Assembly: GCA_041751425.1 (NCBI GenBank)
Contig: JBGSXL010000002.1
Location: forward strand, 62,001 to 126,000
DNA: 64,000 bases
Direction: 5' to 3'
From: JAVVEG01 sp041751425
Lineage (GTDB): Bacteria > Pseudomonadota > Gammaproteobacteria > Pseudomonadales > Pseudohongiellaceae
The notes under the pieces were generated by a model, which ran no database searches, was not told the DNA's origin, and was given only the letters and a program-made list of their open reading frames with translations. The position numbers were made by a program, and so were the translations under genes. Shown here piece after piece: positions 35,953 through 44,396 of the stretch. Position 1 is the first letter of the stretch. The number at the start of each line of letters is the position of its first letter.

Positions 35953-37347
35953 ATGACTGTTCTGCTGGAGATTGCCATGGATAACGCACTCGTTCTGAGC
36001 ACAATAGTCACCCCTGTGGCACTGCTGGATCTGTTGCTGAAATCAGCCGCTTTACTCAGCGTTTTTGCGCTGCTTGACCGGTTGCTTGAAAAACGAGTCA
36101 GCAGCAACACCCATCACCTACTCTGGATCAACGCGCTGTTGTGTCTCACCGCGCTGCCATTTTTGCCAACACTGATCAATCACGCTACGTCGAACATGGC
36201 GACTACAAATGCCTGGCTTGAGATCACTGTCACACCCACTTCCACCCCGGCGGGGTCGAGCACTTTCAGCTATTTGTGGCTGTGGGCCGTTTATTTTGTC
36301 CCCGTGATCTGGCTGCTCGCGAAAATGGGAGTTGCGATTGATCATCTTCGCCGCATTCAGCAACGCTCAGGACCGGTAACAAATCAGACAACCAGAGTTT
36401 TGTTATCTGACCTTCGCACGCAACTAGGTATCAAACGTAGTGTTGAATTAAGAAGTAGCCATCAAATCGATTCACCTATGTCATTCGGGTTACTGCAACC
36501 CCACATCATTCTGCCGGCACAGTCACGTCACTGGTCGCCATCGATGATGACTGACGTGTTGTTACATGAACTTAATCACATCAAACGATTGGACTGGATT
36601 ACCATGATGCTGGCTCGATTTGTTGCCACCCTCTATTGGATAAATCCACTGGTTTGGTTTGCTGTCAAACGTCTGAACGATGAAGCCGAGAATAGTTGTG
36701 ACACGGCAGTGCTACACGCCGGGCGCAATGATACTGATTACGCAGGGAGCCTGCTGAGTGTGGCACAAGCCTGTATTCATACCCCTAATCTCACGCGCGG
36801 TGGAGATATTCCTGCGCAGATGATGTTGGGTCGCAGCAATTTAAAAACTAGAATCCATCGCATACTTGAGGAGAACACTATGAGTACACAAGTCAACAAA
36901 AACACCAGTCATGTAAAACTATCTTGGGCTCTGATGCTATCAATCTCGGCTGTTACATTGTTTGGCATTGGTGGTGAGCGCTTTGTCTATGCACAATCCG
37001 TAAACTCATCTCAAAGCGCTGTGGATGATGAAATGATTCCGCTGCTCCACGTGGTACCTGTTTATCCAGCCAGAGCTGCTAATAGGAAGGTTGAAGGTTG
37101 GGTAAAAGTAAACTTCACCGTCACCGCAGCAGGCAATGTTGATGCACAATCCATCGACGTTGTAGATTCGGAGCCGCGAGGGATGTTTGAGACCAGTGCC
37201 AAGCGAGCAGCATCCGAATTTACTTTTAATCCAAGAATTCGTAATGGCATGCCCGTGGATGTCTCAAATGTTCAGTATGTGTTCCGCTACTCAATTTCAG
37301 ATGAACCTGAGCAGCAAGCCACCCATGGAAACTTCCAGTATCACTGA
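35953..37347 (+). CDS. M56 (BlaR1-like) membrane metallopeptidase fused to a TonB C-terminal domain
   Basis: The 464 residues contain an N-terminal multi-helix M56 peptidase domain with membrane segments near 22-42, 57-75 and 107-125. The zinc motif is HELNH (His205, Glu206, His209) and a downstream glutamate lies in LNDEAENSCD. A further membrane segment (about 320-338) and a TonB-type C-terminal domain (about 360-455, VPVYPARAANRKVEGW, EPRGMFETS, NVQYVFRYS) follow. BlaR1-type proteins transmit an outside signal by cutting a BlaI repressor. Here no BlaI gene is adjacent and the sensor is replaced by a TonB domain closely resembling the TonB at 10547-11161. Confidence 0.88.
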   Translation: MTVLLEIAMDNALVLSTIVTPVALLDLLLKSAALLSVFALLDRLLEKRVSSNTHHLLWINALLCLTALPFLPTLINHATSNMATTNAWLEITVTPTSTPAGSSTFSYLWLWAVYFVPVIWLLAKMGVAIDHLRRIQQRSGPVTNQTTRVLLSDLRTQLGIKRSVELRSSHQIDSPMSFGLLQPHIILPAQSRHWSPSMMTDVLLHELNHIKRLDWITMMLARFVATLYWINPLVWFAVKRLNDEAENSCDTAVLHAGRNDTDYAGSLLSVAQACIHTPNLTRGGDIPAQMMLGRSNLKTRIHRILEENTMSTQVNKNTSHVKLSWALMLSISAVTLFGIGGERFVYAQSVNSSQSAVDDEMIPLLHVVPVYPARAANRKVEGWVKVNFTVTAAGNVDAQSIDVVDSEPRGMFETSAKRAASEFTFNPRIRNGMPVDVSNVQYVFRYSISDEPEQQATHGNFQYH

Positions 37348-37907
37348 GATGCTGGCACCGACCAATCGCAATCTTCACATTCGGGAGAAATATCGTTCTC
37401 CTCCAGAATGCTGAAGATAAGGTCACGCCAGGTTTCATTAGGCTGCCAGACCGAGTTCATATCAGCTTTAGCTACAGCTACAGGCACGTCTTCATAAATA
37501 ACCCGGTACAGGAAGCTGAACGCGGTCGCTCTGGCGTTAATTTGACAATGCAGCAAGGTCTTGCGGTCATCACGTTGCATGGCGTCAGCAAAAGCATAGA
37601 AATCACGCGCTGTGGGGTTATTCCAGTCAACTGGGATGTGTAAATAGTCCATACCCAACCCTTTCACTATCTGATCTGCATTCGGCACGGCATTCGGGTT
37701 GTTGCTGAAAGCGATATAAATGACTCGCTCAAAGCCATTGTCGCGAATTGCCTGAAACTGTTCTGCCGTTGGCTGGCCTGCGCTGGCGAAATTGGGGCTG
37801 TACTCCCGATAGTTTGTGATACCCACGAGTGATGCAGCTCCTTGCGCTTGCGCTGCAGTGGCGGCTAGCGATACCAATAGCGTCATAATTACCCTGCCTG
37901 CTTTCAT
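37341..37907 (-). CDS. Exported protein-tyrosine-phosphatase-like protein (DUF442 type)
   Basis: The product has 188 residues from the ATG at 37907 (MKAGRVIMTLLV), preceded by GGGGTAAG; a longer frame upstream lacks a site. A signal peptide ends near ATAAQAQ. The body resembles the beta-lactamase-hydrolase-like phosphatase family: FASAGQPTAEQFQAIRDNG, VIYIAFSNN, and the P-loop-like LLHCQINARATAFSF, a CX5R motif with Cys and Arg present. It may be a periplasmic phosphatase; the substrate is unknown. Its 3' end overlaps the convergent M56 gene by 7 bp. Confidence 0.75.
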   Translation of the reverse strand: MKAGRVIMTLLVSLAATAAQAQGAASLVGITNYREYSPNFASAGQPTAEQFQAIRDNGFERVIYIAFSNNPNAVPNADQIVKGLGMDYLHIPVDWNNPTARDFYAFADAMQRDDRKTLLHCQINARATAFSFLYRVIYEDVPVAVAKADMNSVWQPNETWRDLIFSILEENDISPECEDCDWSVPASQ

Positions 37908-38080
37908 TCTGCTTACCCCGGATTCAGGATTGTCGATGAGAATTACACGTGCGGCGTAATCATAAATCCACCCTTCTCTATTGGCAAATGCAACCAATGG
38001 TGCCTAACCCTGTCAAAGGCTACACAGCGCCCCCATAATGGTGAATAATCCATGCCAACAATCCGATAGCGAAAAGCAAT

Positions 38081-39298
38081 ATGTCAGCCAGCAAGCCGCC
38101 CAGTGCATTATTCGACACGCTTGAAGAAATGCCCAATCCCTTCCGGGAACCTGCTCAATCAATAGATCATCTCACCAAACACCCTCTGGACGGAACGCTG
38201 GCAGATTACCGTCTGGCGAACGAGTTTCTCTACAGTTACCGCGGCAGCCCTGACACGTTTTCGACCTATCGCCGAGAATTGGAGCATTTCTTACAGTGGT
38301 GCTGGCTGATCAGTAAAAAGTGCCTGCGAGACATCAAGCGGGAAGACATCGAGGCATTTGTCGAGTTCACGCGCAAGCCCCCTGCTTCCTGGATCGGCGC
38401 CAAGAACGTGGCGCGGTTTATCAACCAGAACGGCGAACGCAAATCTAATCCGGATTGGAGACCCTATGTCGGCACATTGGTAAACGACAAAATGCAGTAT
38501 GTGGTATCGCAGTCTGCCCTGCAGTCCCTGTTCAGTGTACTCAGTAGTTTCTTCAATTTTCTGATTCAGGAACAACACCTGGGGGCTAACCCGGTGGCGC
38601 AGATTCGGCAAAAGGGCAAGTTCATGCGCAAGCAGCAGGGGCAGGCCAAGATACGGCGTCTCTCCCCAATCCAATGGGACGTGGTTATTGAAGTAGCGAC
38701 TGAGATGGCTAAAGAGGAGGCAATTGTTCATGAGAGGACGCTGTTTATCATGACTGCCCTGTATGCCATGTATCTGCGTATATCCGAGTTGACTGAAACC
38801 GAGCGCTGGGCACCGCAGATGGGACATTTCCAGCGCGATATCGAGGGCAATTGGTGGTTTCTTACAGTGGGCAAAGGCAACAAGGAGCGCGAAATCTCTG
38901 TCAGCGACAATATGCTGGAAGCTCTAAAGCGCTACCGACTGTCGCGCAACCTCCCCGCCCTGCCAACTCCCGGAGAAGCTACACCATTGATACATAAAAC
39001 CCGGGGTGCAGGTGGTATAACAAGCACGCGACAGATTCGCGGTATCGTGCAGGAGTGCTTCAATCGCGCAGAGGCGAAATTGAGGAAAGAGAACAATCCC
39101 GAGGAAGCCGACCGTCTGGCCACGGCCACAGTGCACTGGTTACGCCATACCGGCATTTCGGAGGATGTAAAACACCGCCCTCGGGAACATGTACGAGACG
39201 ATGCCGGTCATGGGTCCAGTGCAATTACCGACCGATACATAGATGTTGAGCGGACAGAGCGTCACGCCTCAGCGCGAAACAAGCTTATCAAGCCTTAA
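38081..39298 (+). CDS. Stand-alone tyrosine recombinase
   Basis: This site-specific recombinase has 405 residues. An N-terminal SAM-like core-binding domain (about 45-165) precedes the catalytic domain. All catalytic residues are visible: Arg233 in YLRISELTE, Lys in VGKGNKER, His352 and Arg355 in HWLRHTGIS, His377 in AGHGSS, and Tyr386 in TDRYID. No phage, transposon or integron genes and no obvious repeats flank it. It sits between a phosphatase-like gene and prc and may be a resident chromosomal recombinase. Its target is unknown. It is clearly different from XerC/XerD (about 300 residues). Confidence 0.85.
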   Translation: MSASKPPSALFDTLEEMPNPFREPAQSIDHLTKHPLDGTLADYRLANEFLYSYRGSPDTFSTYRRELEHFLQWCWLISKKCLRDIKREDIEAFVEFTRKPPASWIGAKNVARFINQNGERKSNPDWRPYVGTLVNDKMQYVVSQSALQSLFSVLSSFFNFLIQEQHLGANPVAQIRQKGKFMRKQQGQAKIRRLSPIQWDVVIEVATEMAKEEAIVHERTLFIMTALYAMYLRISELTETERWAPQMGHFQRDIEGNWWFLTVGKGNKEREISVSDNMLEALKRYRLSRNLPALPTPGEATPLIHKTRGAGGITSTRQIRGIVQECFNRAEAKLRKENNPEEADRLATATVHWLRHTGISEDVKHRPREHVRDDAGHGSSAITDRYIDVERTERHASARNKLIKP

Positions 39299-39370
39299 AT
39301 ATAAGGCGCACGGCTTGACAGCACGACTGAAAACGTAATATCAAGAGATCGAAACATCCACGAAGTAACA

Positions 39371-41617
39371 ATGCGGGGCACTATGACAAATCCTGGCTTG
39401 AGAAATATTTGGCAGAAACCGATTAACAGGATGATTGCAGCTACAGGACTGGCATTTACACTTGGCCTGACTGGGACTCTGATACAAGCACAGGATAGTG
39501 ATGTTGATTTACCCGAATCGCTGAATATCGACACCCTTTATACCGAATTCCAATCAGAACCTGTCTACGGCCGCACCGCTGTCGAGCTTCTTAAACAACT
39601 GGAAGAAAAGCACTATGCCCGCATAGTCGTTAATGACGATTTCTCTGACCGTCTGTTTAACAAATTCATTGAGGGGCTGGACAACTCCAAACTGTACTTC
39701 GTTCAGGAAGATCTGGATCGGCTCACCCGCTTCCGCTATTCACTGGACGACACATTGAAAAGCGGCAGCATCGACCCGGCTTTTGAAATTTACAATGTCT
39801 ACCACAAGCGCGTATTGGAGCGTCTGCTCTACGCCGTTGATTTTGTCGAAAACGATTTAGAAAACGAAGATTTCACTCTAGATGAAAGTTTCGTAATCGA
39901 TCGTGAGGATGCACCCTATGCCAGCTCAACTGCCGAGCTTGATGATTTTTGGCGTCTGCGCCTGAAGAACAGCGCTCTCAGTCTGAAACTGACAGGCATG
40001 GAGATCGACAAGGTTGAGGAACGCTTGAGCAAGCGCTACCGAAACCAACTCAGCCAGGTAAGCAAGACAAACAGCCGCGATGTTTTCCAGGCGTATTTGG
40101 CCACCGTCGCCAGCACCATGGATCCGCATACCAGCTATTTTTCGCCACGCGACTCTGAAAACTTCAATATGAATCTGCGTCTTTCCCTGCAGGGAATTGG
40201 CGCGCAGCTTACCAGCGAAGATGAGTACACCAAGGTTGCTGAAATCATCAAGGGCGGCCCGGCTGACCAGGGCGGCGAATTGAAAGCAGGCGACAGAATT
40301 ATCGCTATTGCTCAAGGCAACGAAGGTGAAATGAAAGACGTCGTCGGCTTGCGTCTTGACGATGTTGTTGACCAGATTCGCGGCGAGAAAGGCACGCAAG
40401 TGCGTCTCAGTGTTATTCCGGCCGAAGCAACCAGTGAAGCTGGAGCTAAAGTGATCAGCATCATCCGCGATGTCGTGAGACTGGAAGAGCAGGCAGCCAG
40501 AAAAGAAATCATTGAGGTGCCTTTCGAAGGCTCAACCTACAAAGTTGGCGTCATCAAATTGCCAACTTTCTATTTCGACTTTGAGGCAGCTACTGCAGGC
40601 GTTCCGGATTTCAAAAGTTCAACCAGAGACGTCAAGCGCCTGTTGGAAGAGTTAAAGGATGAAGGTGTTGAAGCGGTTGTCATGGATTTGCGTGACAATG
40701 GCGGTGGCTCACTAAACGAGGCCAGCGACATGGTTGGCCTGTTCATCGATTCCGGTGCTACCGTGCAGATTCGTTATTCCGGCCAACGCAATGGTTTCGT
40801 GCGCTCGTTTGCCAATAGCAATCCGGAGGTAACTTATGATGGGCCGCTGGCAGTATTAGTGAATAGAGCCAGCGCTTCCGCATCGGAAATTTTTGCCGGC
40901 GCCATTCAGGATTACCAGCGCGGTATCGTGCTGGGTGGTCAGACTTTTGGCAAAGGCACCGTGCAGGAAATCATTCCGATGGATTATGGTCAGGTTAAAC
41001 TAACACGTTCGAAATTCTATCGAATCTCCGGGGCCAGCACACAGAATCGCGGCGTGCTGCCTGATATTTATTTCCCCGACCGCTACGACGCTATTGACGA
41101 AATGGGTGAGAGCAATCTGGATGGCGCTCTGCCCTGGGATACTGTGCGCCCCGTAGAGTACAAAACCTATCATCAGATCAAGCAGATTCTGCCTGCACTG
41201 CAAGCGCGTCATGAAGAGCGAATTGCCGAGAACCCCGATTTCATTTATCTGGCACAACAGATTGCACGAACGAGAGCGATGCGCGAGCGCACTACCCTGT
41301 CTTTGAACGAGGAAGTTGTGCGTCAGGAACGCGAAGAAAATCGTCGCGCTGCTTTCGATGCCAATAACGCCAGACTGGTTGCCAAGGGCTTACCCGCGGA
41401 AGTCTGGGAAGAGGAAGAAGAATTGAATGAAGACGCACTCAATGCCGCCGAGAATGGCGATACGTTGGCTGCTAATGAAGAAGAGGAAGCGGAAGAAGAA
41501 CTTGATCCGCTGCTGGTAGAGAGCAGTCAGATTTTGGTTGACATGGCACTGTTGCTTGGCAACCCGATGGCGGCGCTACCAACAGAAAGTCATATGCGTG
41601 CTTCTACTAATCTTTAA
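39371..41617 (+). CDS. prc: Carboxy-terminal processing (tail-specific) protease Prc
   Basis: This is an S41-family periplasmic protease that degrades or trims proteins from the C terminus. The 748 residues have a signal peptide (to about LIQAQ), an N-terminal Prc domain, a PDZ domain (GIGAQLTSEDEYTKVAEIIK), and the S41 catalytic core. That core has the serine in NRASASASEIFAGA (about 504) and the lysine in GGQTFGKGTVQ (about 528). The tail is very acidic (EEEELNEDALNAAE). The ATG at 39383 is a possible alternative start. A strong bidirectional terminator follows. Confidence 0.95.
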   Translation: MRGTMTNPGLRNIWQKPINRMIAATGLAFTLGLTGTLIQAQDSDVDLPESLNIDTLYTEFQSEPVYGRTAVELLKQLEEKHYARIVVNDDFSDRLFNKFIEGLDNSKLYFVQEDLDRLTRFRYSLDDTLKSGSIDPAFEIYNVYHKRVLERLLYAVDFVENDLENEDFTLDESFVIDREDAPYASSTAELDDFWRLRLKNSALSLKLTGMEIDKVEERLSKRYRNQLSQVSKTNSRDVFQAYLATVASTMDPHTSYFSPRDSENFNMNLRLSLQGIGAQLTSEDEYTKVAEIIKGGPADQGGELKAGDRIIAIAQGNEGEMKDVVGLRLDDVVDQIRGEKGTQVRLSVIPAEATSEAGAKVISIIRDVVRLEEQAARKEIIEVPFEGSTYKVGVIKLPTFYFDFEAATAGVPDFKSSTRDVKRLLEELKDEGVEAVVMDLRDNGGGSLNEASDMVGLFIDSGATVQIRYSGQRNGFVRSFANSNPEVTYDGPLAVLVNRASASASEIFAGAIQDYQRGIVLGGQTFGKGTVQEIIPMDYGQVKLTRSKFYRISGASTQNRGVLPDIYFPDRYDAIDEMGESNLDGALPWDTVRPVEYKTYHQIKQILPALQARHEERIAENPDFIYLAQQIARTRAMRERTTLSLNEEVVRQEREENRRAAFDANNARLVAKGLPAEVWEEEEELNEDALNAAENGDTLAANEEEEAEEELDPLLVESSQILVDMALLLGNPMAALPTESHMRASTNL

Positions 41618-41658
41618 ATAGAGTAAGTATACGAATCATTCGTTCACTTGTAGAAACG

Positions 41659-41697
41659 AAAAGCCTTGCAAGGATGAATTCCTGCAAGGCTTTTTTT
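41659..41697. terminator. Bidirectional terminator between prc and the DUF5916 gene
   Basis: AAAAGCCTTGCA(A)GG pairs with CCTGCAAGGCTTTT across a 7-nt loop with a single bulged A, flanked by A on the left and seven or more T on the right. It can stop transcripts from both convergent genes. Confidence 0.88.
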
Positions 41698-41736
41698 ATG
41701 GCTGATTATAGATGTACTTTTCGTATAAGTAATGAA

Positions 41737-44211
41737 TCAACTGCCCAGCCGGTACCTGAGTTTAATGACCAACTGATCACCGAGCGGGTTCTGCCAAGAG
41801 TTGTCGAACATCTCATCGAAGCTGATCATGGCGCTGCGACGATTATCCCCTTTCGTATAGACGATAAACAAATCGGACAATGGTGCGATCTGCCAGCGAT
41901 ATCGCAGTTGAAAATTCAACTGCGATAATCCGAAGCTATCGCTCGGGCCTGCCGGTTTTGTAACCTTCAATAAATCACGATTTTTCGTTGGCTGATCCGC
42001 CTGCAATCTGTAAAACTCGTCCTCTTTTGCTTTGATCCCTACCCACTGCAATGCCATGCTCAATTGTTGACGTGCTGTCAGGTAGTAATCGAAATTCAAA
42101 TCAGCACGCCAGCCTTCAGCTTTAAATGTCGTGAAATTCAATTGCTCTTGATGCAACAACCAACCATCACGATCATCGTAAGTCACGTTCGCAGCCAAAG
42201 ATATATTATCTTGCGGGCGCCAGGTTATGCCTGCATTTCCCTGCACAGCATCGCCACCAACGAATTCATCAGAAGATCCGAAACCAACATGGTAGCTAAC
42301 GGGTAGCGCTGTGTTCGTTCGATAATTGATGTTGTAATTGACTCTTGCAGTTGTCGCGAATGTACCGTTACCAAAACTGTTTCTATCGTCATAGCGTTTG
42401 GGGAAATGTTGCACGCCAATGCTGACACGATCCAGATTATTCAATGTCACATCCATATTCAAAACCGGGAATGCATTATTGATGCGATCTCCGGCAGCGT
42501 TTTCTTCGTAACGCAGGAATGGACTGAAGCGAAAATTACGCACGAACCCCAGATCAGATTTCACCCATTCGAATCGATACCATGCTTCGCGGGAGTCGTT
42601 ACGTTCCTGAAAACCGAAATCATTGACGTTGAAGGTTTCATCAAGATACGTCAGTTGCAGAATATGGCGAAAGCCCTGTCTCGGCGTATAGGTGATGTCT
42701 GTGAAAATACCGGCACCAGATCCCGTTTCATCAGTGTCGGTGCTGATCATTTGTCCATCGAAATTCCAGCGCCCATTGGCTGTCAGGTAATGGTAATCCA
42801 CAGCATGCACCTGCGCGTCAGACTCGGGATGCTGAACCAGAGAGCCTATGTAACCAATTCCTCGGTATGCCGCGTTTTCACTGCTATCCTCGTAGATCAT
42901 TCTGAATGTTGTGAAATCGCGACCATCCTGATAGAAGCGAGAACCTGCGGCTCTGAAATCGCTTTCGTCTTCCATCGCAGCCAGTACGCCATAACGCATA
43001 TTGCCCAGTTGCCCGGTCATTTTTACGGCGCCCAGCAAATCGGCTGGTCTCAGTCTTTCACGCACACTCAGGTTTACACCGGGTGGAAGTTCCGGTGCTC
43101 TGGGGCGCGCACCGATACGTCGTGTATTGACAATACTCAGGCGTTTGCCATTACTTCCGGTTGATCGAGGTGTCGTGTTGAACACTTCCTGCCCTTCCTG
43201 GAAGAACAAGCGCTTTTCCGGAAAGAAAGTTTCATTCGCGGTCAGGTTTACCACAACATCATCAGATTCCGCAGAACCGAAATCCGGGTTTACCGCAGCT
43301 GTCATCTGGAAGTTACTGGACGGCCTCCAAAACACATCGAATCCCGTTTTGTAATCAGTCGAATCATCAATCCTGTCAATGGTAGACGAGGCATATGGAA
43401 ACAGACTCCATTGCTGGCGCAGGTTAACATCCTGCAGTTCCAGCAAAGGGAAATTGCTCATGAAGATGGCGCTTGAATCAGGAATTGCTGGCCAGGACCA
43501 AAGTTGGTTCAGATGGGCTACCTGACGCTCTGCATAGATCCCAATCTGACGAACGCCATCTTCACGCGGCATCGCCATCTGTCCCCATGGAACAAAGAAT
43601 TCGGCGGACCAACCGTTGTCGTTCTGCTGGGTCGCTCCATACCAGGCGCCATCCCACTGACTAGCATAGCGCCGCTCAGGCAGTATGGTGCCATCGGATT
43701 CATTGCCGCCCAGTGCAAGCGTCATCCAATAGCCAAACAGGCCGGCACCAGATGTATCCAGCGTAAAAGATACTTTGTCGCGGTTCAGGAAAATGTTGTC
43801 GCGCCCACTGATACGGCGCACCAAAGTTTCTGTGGGCTGTTCCATTTCCACACCGATATAAAGCCCGCGCTCAGTGTAGAAAATCCTGATATCTGTTGCG
43901 TAGGGTACTTCTGCGAGAGTTTCTGGTTCTACAACACGCATCTCACCCATGGGTGTTGCCTGACGCCACTCGGCTTCGTTAATGTCACCATCAATATTGA
44001 TATCAGTTTCCGCGTGCGCGAGGCGTTGCAGGCGTAATGGTTCACCACGGCCGAGACTGACTTGAACGTCACCTATACTCTCGGGAATAACTGGTTGTGC
44101 GAACACTTCTTGTGTGAACACCGGAAAGGCAGCACAGAAAACGAAAAGTGCCTGTGCGAGGAAGATCGGGGCTACCAAAATGCTGGGCTGCAAACGACTC
44201 ACCTTTTTCAT
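41737..44211 (-). CDS. DUF5916 outer-membrane protein with N-terminal CBM9-like domain
   Basis: The 824 residues have a signal peptide (to about VFAQP). A CBM9-like beta-sandwich follows (INIDGDINEAEWRQATP, DIRIFYTERGLYIGVEM, WSAEFFVPWGQMAMP), then a DUF5916 region predicted as an outer-membrane barrel (VNPDFGSAESDDVVVNLTAN, FFPEKRLFFQEGQEVF). Alternating strands continue to the C terminus, which ends LVIKLRYRLGS. The substrate is unknown. Family members are common in aquatic bacteria and often lie near hydrolases. Its neighbour, the divergent amidohydrolase, may be functionally linked, but that is inference. Confidence 0.88.
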   Translation of the reverse strand: MKKVSRLQPSILVAPIFLAQALFVFCAAFPVFTQEVFAQPVIPESIGDVQVSLGRGEPLRLQRLAHAETDINIDGDINEAEWRQATPMGEMRVVEPETLAEVPYATDIRIFYTERGLYIGVEMEQPTETLVRRISGRDNIFLNRDKVSFTLDTSGAGLFGYWMTLALGGNESDGTILPERRYASQWDGAWYGATQQNDNGWSAEFFVPWGQMAMPREDGVRQIGIYAERQVAHLNQLWSWPAIPDSSAIFMSNFPLLELQDVNLRQQWSLFPYASSTIDRIDDSTDYKTGFDVFWRPSSNFQMTAAVNPDFGSAESDDVVVNLTANETFFPEKRLFFQEGQEVFNTTPRSTGSNGKRLSIVNTRRIGARPRAPELPPGVNLSVRERLRPADLLGAVKMTGQLGNMRYGVLAAMEDESDFRAAGSRFYQDGRDFTTFRMIYEDSSENAAYRGIGYIGSLVQHPESDAQVHAVDYHYLTANGRWNFDGQMISTDTDETGSGAGIFTDITYTPRQGFRHILQLTYLDETFNVNDFGFQERNDSREAWYRFEWVKSDLGFVRNFRFSPFLRYEENAAGDRINNAFPVLNMDVTLNNLDRVSIGVQHFPKRYDDRNSFGNGTFATTARVNYNINYRTNTALPVSYHVGFGSSDEFVGGDAVQGNAGITWRPQDNISLAANVTYDDRDGWLLHQEQLNFTTFKAEGWRADLNFDYYLTARQQLSMALQWVGIKAKEDEFYRLQADQPTKNRDLLKVTKPAGPSDSFGLSQLNFQLRYRWQIAPLSDLFIVYTKGDNRRSAMISFDEMFDNSWQNPLGDQLVIKLRYRLGS

Positions 44212-44396
44212 GCGATTGATTTAAAAAAGAAACATGACTGAAGTGCCCCCAATTCAGCCAATGCCGGCGGGTAGCATAAACGCGCAATCTCTCTGAGTCC
44301 AGTTTTGCGGGGCATAGGTTTATATTTCCCATGTACGATTCCTACGGAAATCAGTAATATGTCAAAAACTTCTAACTCGCAGACGAGACTAAACCC

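Noticed and set aside
42406..43164. 252-codon open frame opposite the DUF5916 gene
   Set aside because: Shadow of a well-supported outer-membrane protein gene; no signal or domain.
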